A stretch of 64,000 bases of DNA, from contig DATKMK010000020.1 of the NCBI GenBank assembly GCA_035541895.1, forward strand, positions 21,450 through 85,449, in the 5' to 3' direction. The notes under the pieces were generated by a model. The model was not told where the DNA came from. It did not search any database and was given only the letters and a program-made list of their open reading frames with translations. This document shows, in pieces, positions 18,537 to 25,787 of the stretch. How positions within the stretch are numbered: the stretch's first letter is position 1; each line of letters starts with the position of its first letter. Origin of the DNA: DATKMK01 sp035541895. GTDB taxonomy: Bacteria > Desulfobacterota > Binatia > HRBIN30 > JACQVA1. Both the position numbers and the translations under genes were made by a program.

Positions 18537-19520
18537 ATGGAGACACGAGGGTGGTGGCGGCAGGTCGGACGTGCGGTCGTGCTCGCGGTGGCGGTGTCGA
18601 TCGCGTCGGCACCGGTTGCCCGCGCGGGTGTCCCCGTCGCCGGTGTCGACGCGGGCGCGGCGATTCCGACCGATAAGACGCAGCGGACCGTCGACACCGG
18701 CGGAATGATCGCGCCGTACGTCGGCTACCGCTTGGGGGACACGTTCGCCGTCGCCGCCGAGTTGCAGCCGCAATTCGTGGCCTTCCCGACCGGCAACGTG
18801 CCCGATCCGGGCAGTGACGTCACCAGCCTGTTCGTCCTGACCTCCGGTCTGCGGTTCTCGATGATCGACGAGAACAAAGAGGTCTTCTTCAAGATCCACG
18901 GTGGTCTCTACCACTCCCTCACCGGCCCGTTGGAACAAACCAAAGGGGGATTCGCCATCGCCGGCGGGTTCAACTACGACATCACGCCCAGCACGGCGTT
19001 GGGTATCTTTCTCCGGCGCGACGAAAGCTCGATTCAAGCAGCCGCCGGCACACACGCCAACTTCACCTATCTCAGCACCGGACTCGCCCTGACCTATCGA
19101 GTGCTGCCGGCGCCACCAGCTCCGCCGCCTCCAGCCCCAGTTGTGGCGCAGGCCCCGCCACCGCCGCCACCGGTCAAGAAGAAGATCGTGCTACGCGGCG
19201 TGAACTTCGACTTCGACAAGTCGAATGTTCGCGGCGACGCCGCCCCGGTGCTCGACGAGGCAGTGAACACGCTCAAAGAAGCGAGTTCGATTACCATCGC
19301 GGTGGAAGGCCACACCGACAGCATGGGTAGCGACGAGTACAATCAGGGCTTGTCCGAGCGCCGCGCCAACGCGGTACGCGATTATCTCGCCGGCCATGGC
19401 ATCGACAAGTCACGTATGACTACCGAAGGATTCGGCGAGTCGCGACCGGTGGCAACCAACGACACCGACGAAGGTCGCGCGCAAAACCGGCGCGTCGAGC
19501 TACGGGTCACCTCGGAGTAG
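18537..19520 (+). CDS. OmpA-family outer-membrane protein
   Basis: A 327-residue protein with a signal peptide (1 to about 30) and an eight-strand-barrel-like region (about 32-185). A Pro/Ala hinge with PPPPPP runs follows, then a C-terminal OmpA domain (about 215-327) containing VNFDFDKSNVRGDAAPVLDE, EGHTDSMGSDEYNQGLSERR and the diaminopimelate-contacting NRRVELRV end. It tethers the outer membrane to peptidoglycan. GAGGAGGGG lies just upstream of ATG 18537. Confidence 0.92.
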   Translation: METRGWWRQVGRAVVLAVAVSIASAPVARAGVPVAGVDAGAAIPTDKTQRTVDTGGMIAPYVGYRLGDTFAVAAELQPQFVAFPTGNVPDPGSDVTSLFVLTSGLRFSMIDENKEVFFKIHGGLYHSLTGPLEQTKGGFAIAGGFNYDITPSTALGIFLRRDESSIQAAAGTHANFTYLSTGLALTYRVLPAPPAPPPPAPVVAQAPPPPPPVKKKIVLRGVNFDFDKSNVRGDAAPVLDEAVNTLKEASSITIAVEGHTDSMGSDEYNQGLSERRANAVRDYLAGHGIDKSRMTTEGFGESRPVATNDTDEGRAQNRRVELRVTSE

Positions 19521-19537
19521 ATTTGTTGCATTGCCGG

Positions 19538-19569
19538 CGCGGGAGCGGATCGACGGATTCGCTCCCGCG
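19538..19569 (+). terminator. Hairpin after ompA, likely terminator
   Basis: CGCGGGAGCG (19538-19547) and CGCTCCCGCG (19560-19569) form a perfect ten-base-pair stem with a 12-base loop, 17 bases past the OmpA stop. The following bases TCGTTG lack a real T tract, so this could be a Rho-protected mRNA end rather than a classic intrinsic terminator. Confidence 0.5.
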
Positions 19570-19626
19570 TCGTTGCGTCTCCTCGCGACAACCACCTCGG
19601 CCGCCTGGTTCGACGGAGGCCGCAGC

Positions 19627-20475
19627 ATGATTCGACTCGATGACAAGGTCGCAATCGTCACCGGCGGCGGACGCGGGTTGGGGCGCGCGTACGCGCTCGC
19701 GCTGGCGCGCGTTGGCGCGCGGGTGGTGGTGAACGATCTCGGCGTACAGGTGGACGGGAGTGCCGCGGGCGACGACAGCGCCGGTGCAGTGGTCAGCGCG
19801 ATTCGCCGCGCCGGCGGACATGCGATCGCGAACACCGAATCGGTCACCGACCCGGCGGGCGTCGAGCGCCTGTTCGAATCGGCGCTGGCGCTGTTTCATC
19901 GCGTCGACATCCTCATCAACAACGCCGGCATCGTGCGCAGTCGACCGCTTGCCGAGATGCGCGTCGACGACTTCGACGAGGTCGTGGCGGTCCACTTGCG
20001 CGGCACCTTTCTGTGTACCCGCGCGGCGATACGCACGATGTGCGCTGCCGGACGGGGCGGCCGCATCATCAATACGACCTCGGGTCAGGCGTACGGGGCA
20101 CCCGCCGCCGGTACCGCCAACTATGCCGCGGCGAAGGGCGGCATCATTGCGCTGACCGGCGTAACGGCCGTCGAGGGCGCGCCGCACGGCATCACCTGCA
20201 ATGCGGTGTCACCGCTGGCGCGGACGCGCATGTCGGCGCACTATCTCGCGGGCCAGAGTGACGCGCACCTGGAGCCGGATGCGATTGCACCGCTGGTGGT
20301 GTTCCTCGCTTCCGACGCGGCGGTGAAGATCACGGCCAAAGTCTGGCGCGTCGCGCGGAACGAGATCGCGCTGGTCGATGCGAGTATCGGTCGCGCGTTG
20401 CGCCCTCGGCACGAGTGCTGGACGGCTGAGGAACTGGCCGATCGGATCGGTGAGATCGGCGTGGAGGTCACATGA
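19627..20475 (+). CDS. Short-chain dehydrogenase, HSD17B4-like
   Basis: This 282-residue SDR has the cofactor loop TGGGRGLGRAYALALA, NNAGIV (NNAG motif), and the catalytic Ser/Tyr/Lys placed as NTTSGQ, then YAAAKGG. The N-terminal RLDDKVAIVTGGGRGLGR and the extended C terminus resemble the 3-hydroxyacyl-CoA dehydrogenase domain of peroxisomal multifunctional enzyme 2 and its bacterial relatives. That fits the MaoC hydratase 2 gene at the left edge, although the two are 19 kb apart. A GGAGG site precedes ATG 19627. The stop overlaps the TauE gene start. Confidence 0.88.
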   Translation: MIRLDDKVAIVTGGGRGLGRAYALALARVGARVVVNDLGVQVDGSAAGDDSAGAVVSAIRRAGGHAIANTESVTDPAGVERLFESALALFHRVDILINNAGIVRSRPLAEMRVDDFDEVVAVHLRGTFLCTRAAIRTMCAAGRGGRIINTTSGQAYGAPAAGTANYAAAKGGIIALTGVTAVEGAPHGITCNAVSPLARTRMSAHYLAGQSDAHLEPDAIAPLVVFLASDAAVKITAKVWRVARNEIALVDASIGRALRPRHECWTAEELADRIGEIGVEVT

Positions 20476-20981
20476 AGTTCGTACTGCTCGGTTTGGTGGT
20501 CGGCGCGCTCAGCGGCATTCTCGGCTTGGGCGGCGGCATCTTCTTGGTGCCGGCGTTGATTTTCCTGTTCGGCTTCAGTCCGCACGAGGCGCAGGGCACC
20601 TCGTTGGCGGTGCTGATTCCGCCGATCGGGTTGTTCGCGGCACTCGAGTACTACCGCAAGGGGTACATCGACTTCTCGGTCGTCGGATTCATCTGCCTCG
20701 GGTTCGTCTTCGGTGCGTACGCTGGTGCGTTCTTCGTCGACCGGATTTCCGTCCCAACGATGCGCCGGGTCTTCGGCTTCTTCATGTTCTTCATTGCGGT
20801 GCAGATGGTGTTCACCACCGCCGAGCGGCGTGTTGGCGCCGCGGTACCCGCGGCGCTCAGCACCGCGTTGTTGGCCGTAATCTACTACGCTGAGCGGCGG
20901 CTGGGAATCGCCGCATCGCGCGTGCGCCGCCACCTGGAACGCCACAAGCCGAAGCCACCGCACATCGAATACCACATCTGA
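20472..20981 (+). CDS. Half-size TauE/SafE-family permease
   Basis: This 169-residue membrane protein opens with LVVGALSGILGLGGGIFLVPAL, the classic start of a TauE/SafE (DUF81) unit, and has about four helices ending at 135. A basic helical tail, ERRLGIAASRVRRHLERH, follows. Typical TauE proteins are about 250 residues with two such units, so this one holds a single unit and would have to dimerise. The family exports or imports sulfite, sulfonates or other small anions. It is translationally coupled to the SDR (ATGA at 20472-20475) and converges on the next gene with a three-base gap. Confidence 0.8.
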   Translation: MKFVLLGLVVGALSGILGLGGGIFLVPALIFLFGFSPHEAQGTSLAVLIPPIGLFAALEYYRKGYIDFSVVGFICLGFVFGAYAGAFFVDRISVPTMRRVFGFFMFFIAVQMVFTTAERRVGAAVPAALSTALLAVIYYAERRLGIAASRVRRHLERHKPKPPHIEYHI

Positions 20982-20984
20982 CGG

Positions 20985-22199
20985 TCAAAAGGTCCACTCG
21001 ACCTGGCCGGTGTAGATCACGTCGGCCCGCATGCCGTCGCTGTTGAGCGGCAACTGGAAACTGCCCGAGAGCACCAACTGGCCGAATGGGTTCACCTTGA
21101 ATCCGAGGGCGCTTTGCAGCACGTCGTCGTTGATCCCGTCGCGTTTGTCATCGTGGAAGCCGAGAAAATCCGCGGCCAGCGTCAGGCCGTCGAGGACCAG
21201 AAAATCGGCGCCGGCGATCCACTGCGCCTGGCTCACGTCTTTGCCGCTGCGAAAGGCGTAGCCCAGATTGAGATGCGGCGAGACCCGGCCGAACGATTTC
21301 GACGCGATCAGCCAGGGAGTGAACGTCACGTCGTGAAAGCCGAGATAATCGTCGGCGTTGCCGGTGGGGAACGTCAGCACCCCGGCCGCCGCGAGATCGG
21401 CGTACGTCGTGTCGGCGATGTGCCACTTGCTGCGCAGGAACAAATCGCCGGTGCCGAATGCGGAGGTGCTGAAACCGTCGCGGGCGCAGCGGAAGTCCAC
21501 GCTGCACTCGCCGGTGCCGCCGATCACCACGCCCTTCTGCTTCACCGTGAAGTAGGTGCCACCGTTGCCCAAACGATCGTCGATGACCGCCTCGGCGCTG
21601 GCGTGCATGTGTGCACGATTCACCGACAATGCCATGCTCACATCGATCGAATCGGTCAGGCCGTAGGCAACGCTGAAGAACATGAGGTCGAAAGTGAAGC
21701 CCAGGTTCAGACGCGTTTCCAGTACGTCGTCCGCTGTGCGGGCCTGATCTTCCGCCGGCAGCTGACTGCGGAACGCGTCGGACAGCGCGTTTTGCGTCGC
21801 TCGGAGGTGACTGAGTTGGTTGCCTTCCAGGCTAGTGAAATCGATGTGGGTGTACGAGACGCTGAACGTCCCGACGTGTCGGCCGAGGGTTTGCGCGCGC
21901 TCGGCGACGGTCGATCCGAGGCTGACGTCGCGCCGTACGAAGCTATCGAACTGCGGGTCCCAGGTGAACTGGAACGCGCCGCTTGCCGATGGAATCGGCG
22001 CTTGCGAGCGCGCCGCCGCCAACGCCGCGGAGAGGTCGCGAAATTGCGCCGCCACCAGCGGCTTCTGCGCGTCGGTGATGTCGCGCGGGCTGATCGAGGT
22101 CGTCAGCACCCCCCCGAACAAGTTGGGAATGCGTTGATCGAGCGGTTCGGCCCACGCCGCGGCGGACCACGCGGCGACGCATCCGGCCACCAGCGTCAT
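20985..22199 (-). CDS. Outer-membrane beta-barrel protein, cassette copy 1
   Basis: This 404-residue protein has a signal peptide (about 1-17, ending AAAWA) and then LDQRIPNLFGGVLTTSIS. Alternating amphipathic strands fill the rest, and the end is VIYTGQVEWTF, with the C-terminal Phe of barrel proteins. Segments such as LGFTFDLMFFSVAYGLTDSI resemble transporter-like barrels of the phenol-degradation MetA type. The start at 22199 was chosen because it overlaps the protease stop as TAATG; a GTG six codons upstream is possible. The paralogue at 28652-29887 shares the near-identical ends. Ligand unknown. Confidence 0.8.
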   Translation of the reverse strand: MTLVAGCVAAWSAAAWAEPLDQRIPNLFGGVLTTSISPRDITDAQKPLVAAQFRDLSAALAAARSQAPIPSASGAFQFTWDPQFDSFVRRDVSLGSTVAERAQTLGRHVGTFSVSYTHIDFTSLEGNQLSHLRATQNALSDAFRSQLPAEDQARTADDVLETRLNLGFTFDLMFFSVAYGLTDSIDVSMALSVNRAHMHASAEAVIDDRLGNGGTYFTVKQKGVVIGGTGECSVDFRCARDGFSTSAFGTGDLFLRSKWHIADTTYADLAAAGVLTFPTGNADDYLGFHDVTFTPWLIASKSFGRVSPHLNLGYAFRSGKDVSQAQWIAGADFLVLDGLTLAADFLGFHDDKRDGINDDVLQSALGFKVNPFGQLVLSGSFQLPLNSDGMRADVIYTGQVEWTF

Positions 22200-24103
22200 T
22201 ACGGTGCGATGCGCCACGTACCCTGCTCGCGAACGAGGATTTTCGTGAGCCGCACTTCCAGTCGCACCGATCGACCGGTCTTGTGATCGACGAACCCGTC
22301 GCTGCGCTTGAACGAAACGATCACTTCGGAACCTTGCCGCTGAATGCTGACGGCCGAGATCGCAACGGTCAACCGCTCGGCGTTGTCGAGATACGCGCGG
22401 ACGATGTCCCGCTGCGCCGGCGGAAAGACCACATACAGCGTGCTGAGCGCGGTCAGGTCCTTGTCTTCCAAGGCCCGGCGGTAGCGGTCGAGGAATTCTT
22501 GAACGTCACCTTCGAGACCGCCGGGAGGCTCCTGCGCGTAGGCCGGCGAAGCACCGAGCGCCGCAATCGACTCCCACGAGCCGAGCTGCGATCGTCGGTC
22601 GTCGCCGTGCGGCGGCGGCGTTCCCACGCTCGGCGCCGGGGTCGCACCGAGCAAGCCTTCGGATTGCAAGAGCAGCCGATACGCGTCGACATCCGTGTTG
22701 GTGTCCTGCTCGATGGCTTGTCCCTCGCTCGGGGACAGTCGCACACGCAAGCGATGGAGCATGCTCAGCACCAGGCGCTTCTCGAGGTCGAAGAATTCGC
22801 CGAGCGATCCTTGCACGCTGTCGGAACTCTCGTGCGTCCCGCTGGCGGTGTCGAGGATTTGCGCGTCGATCCGGATGCCGTCGCCGACGACTTGGAATGA
22901 GCCCGTGATCAACTTGCCGATGCCCATCTGGCGTGCGGCGTCGAGGTACCCCGCCCCCGAACCCGCGACCTTGCGATCGACGACCTCCGGCGCGTAGACG
23001 TGCAGCGCCGTGACTTTGCTGAGTTCGGTGTTGAAGGCGGCGCGCAACGCGTTCCCCATCCATTCCCGCTGCGGATCGCCTTGCAAATTGCGGAACTCCA
23101 GCACGGCAATCGCGTTGACGTCGAGCGCGTGCGCCGGCACCGCCGGCGTGGTCCATTCCGGTTCCAGCACCGGTTCCAGTCCGCCGGCCGGAGCCGGGCT
23201 CGCTCCCCCGGGTCTGACCGCGGCAAGCAACAGATCGGTGCCTTCCATCTTGTGATAGGGGTGTTGCTGTTGTCCGGTGAGACGCGGCACCGCGCGCGCC
23301 ACGTAGCTGAACAACTCGGCAGCGGAGACGAATCCGTCGCGGTCGCTGTCCGCGGCGCCATCGAGCCCATCGAGCAGCGCGCGGGTGAAAACCCCGTGTC
23401 CGAGGCTGGGATTCTCCTCCGAAACTTCGCCCGGCCGCGTAGCTGCGAGCAGAAAAAATCCATCGCCGGCCGACAACGACGACGCCAGTTCTTGTGAGCG
23501 GGCGAGCGGGGTGTCGCCGATCTGCAAGGCGCCGGCGTGGCAGGTGTCCAGCATCACCATCACGCCACGCACGTTGCGCCGAACGACGCGCAACATCTCG
23601 TCGAAATCCGACATGCGCAGGCCGGCGGTCACTAGATTGCTCTCGGTCGCGGCGGACGGCAGGAAGTAGTAACTGCCGGTGCTGCGTTCCTGCACTCCGT
23701 GCCCGGCGAGGAAGATCGCCGCCACGTCGTCGGGGCCGGCCTGTCCCATGAACCGGCTCATGCTGTCGAGAATGCTTTCGCGCGTCACCTCTTCATCGGT
23801 CAGGACGCGGGTCTGGACATCGCGAAAAAGTGTCCCGCCACGCTGCTGCTCCAGCACCGCCGCGATCGCCCGCGCGTCGCTCGCCGCGAATTGCAGTTGG
23901 AGACTCGGCTGCCGGTAGTGACTGACCCCGATCGCCAGCAGCCACAAGACGGCGTGCCGAGCCATGGGTGATCGCACGGCCGCCTGCTCGCCAGCCAGGC
24001 GCCGCGCCGGGGGCTGAGGGGCCTGGCGCGTCACGGCCCACACGGTCAACATTCCCGCAATCGCACATGCGCCGGCGACGGCCGCTCGCCCACCTGCTGT
24101 CAT
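22199..24103 (-). CDS. Caspase-like (C14) protease with EF-hand-like loop and CsgG/FlgO-like domain, copy 1
   Basis: In this 634-residue protein a hydrophobic segment (about 7-25) is followed by a caspase-fold domain (about 52-300). LLAIGVSHYR is strand 1; catalytic His135 is in FLAGHGVQ and Cys188 in MLDTCHAG. Inside the domain, D252-S-D-R-D-G-F-V-S-A-A-E263 is a canonical 12-residue EF-hand loop. Residues 328-455 resemble the nucleotide-free TolB/FlgO/CsgG-like fold (AIAVLEFRNL, LITGSFQVVGDGIRIDAQI). Residues 530-634 look NTF2-like. The start at 24103 matches the paralogue's. Topology is uncertain: basic residues after the helix favour a cytoplasmic protease, but the partner is an outer-membrane protein. 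Confidence 0.85.
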   Translation of the reverse strand: MTAGGRAAVAGACAIAGMLTVWAVTRQAPQPPARRLAGEQAAVRSPMARHAVLWLLAIGVSHYRQPSLQLQFAASDARAIAAVLEQQRGGTLFRDVQTRVLTDEEVTRESILDSMSRFMGQAGPDDVAAIFLAGHGVQERSTGSYYFLPSAATESNLVTAGLRMSDFDEMLRVVRRNVRGVMVMLDTCHAGALQIGDTPLARSQELASSLSAGDGFFLLAATRPGEVSEENPSLGHGVFTRALLDGLDGAADSDRDGFVSAAELFSYVARAVPRLTGQQQHPYHKMEGTDLLLAAVRPGGASPAPAGGLEPVLEPEWTTPAVPAHALDVNAIAVLEFRNLQGDPQREWMGNALRAAFNTELSKVTALHVYAPEVVDRKVAGSGAGYLDAARQMGIGKLITGSFQVVGDGIRIDAQILDTASGTHESSDSVQGSLGEFFDLEKRLVLSMLHRLRVRLSPSEGQAIEQDTNTDVDAYRLLLQSEGLLGATPAPSVGTPPPHGDDRRSQLGSWESIAALGASPAYAQEPPGGLEGDVQEFLDRYRRALEDKDLTALSTLYVVFPPAQRDIVRAYLDNAERLTVAISAVSIQRQGSEVIVSFKRSDGFVDHKTGRSVRLEVRLTKILVREQGTWRIAP

Positions 24104-24342
24104 CGCGTCCCCGTGGGCCAGGTCTTCTCGCATTGTCCTGCCGGTTGCAACCGAGAATGCAGCAAGAGAAGGCGAGAAAATGGGACGGAAATTTGCATTG
24201 TCGCGCGCGACGTGGCACCCGATGGCTACGTCTCCACGTGAGTGCCGGCGCAATAAATCGCCGAATCCGAGCGCCTCGTGCTTCGGAGGCACCATGGGTG
24301 CAAAGCATCGCGGGCAAGCGTGCGTCGGCGCAGGAGAGTGGG
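24104..24342. promoter_or_regulatory. Divergent control region, cassette copy 1, with 12-base palindrome
   Basis: These 239 bases separate the divergent protease and sigma-factor genes and must hold both promoters. The perfect palindrome CGGTTGCAACCG lies at 24142-24153, its GTTGCAAC core starting 41 bases upstream of the protease start. The same core occurs in copy 2 at almost the same distance (38 bases). No consensus sigma-70 promoter was evident. The palindrome could be an operator, or part of a promoter used by the neighbouring sigma factor. Confidence 0.45.
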
Positions 24343-25230
24343 GTGGACCCAACCGAAGCGAACGAAGCATTGGAACTCATCCGCCGCTGTCTAACGGGCG
24401 AGCCGGCAGCGATTCAAGTGTTTCAGGGTCACTACGGCGAGCTCATCTACGGGTACCCGTTGCGCGTGTTCGGCACACCGCCCGAAGATGCTGCCGACTT
24501 CTACGTCTACGCATTCGACGAGGGGCGCATCTTCCGTCGCATGCGCACGTTCGCCGGCCGCGCGCCCTTGCGTGCCTACTTGCTCGCGTACGTCCTCGAT
24601 CACCTGGTGATCGATTGGAAACGCCGCGAACGGGAGCTTGATACCGTGCCACTCGATACGCTCGGTCAATTACCCGACCCGGTCTACACCCTGCGCGCCA
24701 GCGAGGCGCGCCCGCTGCGGGATTTGCTCGCCGGCCTTGAGCCGGAAAAAGCGGTGATCATGAAGTTACTGTACGTAGAAGACTGGGAATTGCAGCCGCC
24801 CGAGATTCGTCACCTCGCGCGCATCTCGAAGCGCACCATGGCCGACGTGCTCACCGGCATCGATCGCCTGCGTGCCACCGTGCGCGAACGGGAGGCACGG
24901 CTGAAGGGCATCGAGGACGCGCTCGACGCGGTGCAGGCGTGGATCTCGGTCTACGAGCGACAATTGCAGCGGATCAACACCGAACTGACCACGTTTCCAC
25001 CCGGACCGATGCGCGAGCGACTCTCGACCTCCCGCGGGGAGGTCGAGCGGAAGATCACCCGCCGCCAGCAGCAACGCGCGAAACTGCTCGCGCAAGCGCA
25101 GCGCCGCAAGGTCACCGCGCCGTATCGCGAAATCGCGGCGTTGCTGAACACCAGCGTCGGCAACGTCGCATCGCAGATCGCCCGAGTGCGCCAGCAACTG
25201 AAAGAGCGAGGACTGAGCGATGAGAGCTGA
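24343..25230 (+). CDS. Atypical ECF-like sigma factor with coiled-coil insert, copy 1
   Basis: The 295-residue protein starts at GTG 24343, with GGAG eight bases upstream. Residues 20-97 look like sigma region 2: DEGRIFRRMRTFAGRAPLRAYL, then VLDHLVIDWKRR. Residues 131-178 form a first region-4-like helix-turn-helix. A charged coiled coil (about 180-255) follows. Residues 257-287 (TAPYREIAALLNTSVGNVAS) form a second, more canonical region-4 HTH. Ordinary ECF factors are under 200 residues with one HTH. The frame extends upstream, but the GTG aligns with the paralogue's ATG. It overlaps the anti-sigma gene by 11 bases. Confidence 0.75.
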   Translation: MDPTEANEALELIRRCLTGEPAAIQVFQGHYGELIYGYPLRVFGTPPEDAADFYVYAFDEGRIFRRMRTFAGRAPLRAYLLAYVLDHLVIDWKRRERELDTVPLDTLGQLPDPVYTLRASEARPLRDLLAGLEPEKAVIMKLLYVEDWELQPPEIRHLARISKRTMADVLTGIDRLRATVREREARLKGIEDALDAVQAWISVYERQLQRINTELTTFPPGPMRERLSTSRGEVERKITRRQQQRAKLLAQAQRRKVTAPYREIAALLNTSVGNVASQIARVRQQLKERGLSDES

Positions 25231-25780
25231 GTGTCCGGACGCCGAACAGCTCGTCGCGTACTTGACCACCGGCTTGAGCACGAGCGAGGAGATCACACTC
25301 GAACACCACCTGCTCGAATGCGACGCCTGCACTGAAGCGGTGACGATCATGCACCAGCGATGGCGCATGGCCGAGCGAATTGCCGTTCCCGTGCCCGTCC
25401 CGTTGACGACGCAGCCGGCAGCGCCGCGGGCCGCTGTCCGAGCGAGCGCCGGATCGGGGCGGCGCAAACGGCTGGCGGCCCTGACTCGACTACCGATCCT
25501 GATGCCAACCGCATTTGCAGCCGGCGCGCTCATCATGTTGGCGATGCAGCAAGTGTGGCCGCAGCCGTCGCAATCGCTGACCCGTGCGGTTTCGATTCAG
25601 GAAGTCTTGCGCGTGCGCGACCGCACGCCCGTCTACGCGGCACCCGACACGCACGCCACCCTCATCACCACGTTGCCTGCGAAGAGGGTGATCGACGTGC
25701 GCGAACAGTACCGCTCGTGGTATCGCATTGCCCTACCAGATGGCCACGACGGGTGGGTGGAGCAGTCCGCACTTGAGTAA
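25220..25780 (+). CDS. Zinc-finger anti-sigma factor with C-terminal SH3b domain, copy 1
   Basis: In this 186-residue protein the N-terminal anti-sigma domain has the HxxxCxxC zinc motif at H30, C34 and C37. An Arg/Lys-rich linker (about 70-90) precedes one membrane helix (about 92-112). The outer domain (about 128-186) is a bacterial SH3 domain: RVRDRTPVYAAPD, then YRSWYRIALPDGHDGWV. Zinc-finger anti-sigma factors hold their sigma partner at the membrane until a signal arrives; SH3b domains often bind peptidoglycan or peptides. The 11-base overlap with the sigma gene supports a stoichiometric pair. Confidence 0.82.
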   Translation: MRAECPDAEQLVAYLTTGLSTSEEITLEHHLLECDACTEAVTIMHQRWRMAERIAVPVPVPLTTQPAAPRAAVRASAGSGRRKRLAALTRLPILMPTAFAAGALIMLAMQQVWPQPSQSLTRAVSIQEVLRVRDRTPVYAAPDTHATLITTLPAKRVIDVREQYRSWYRIALPDGHDGWVEQSALE

Positions 25781-25787
25781 GGTCCGC

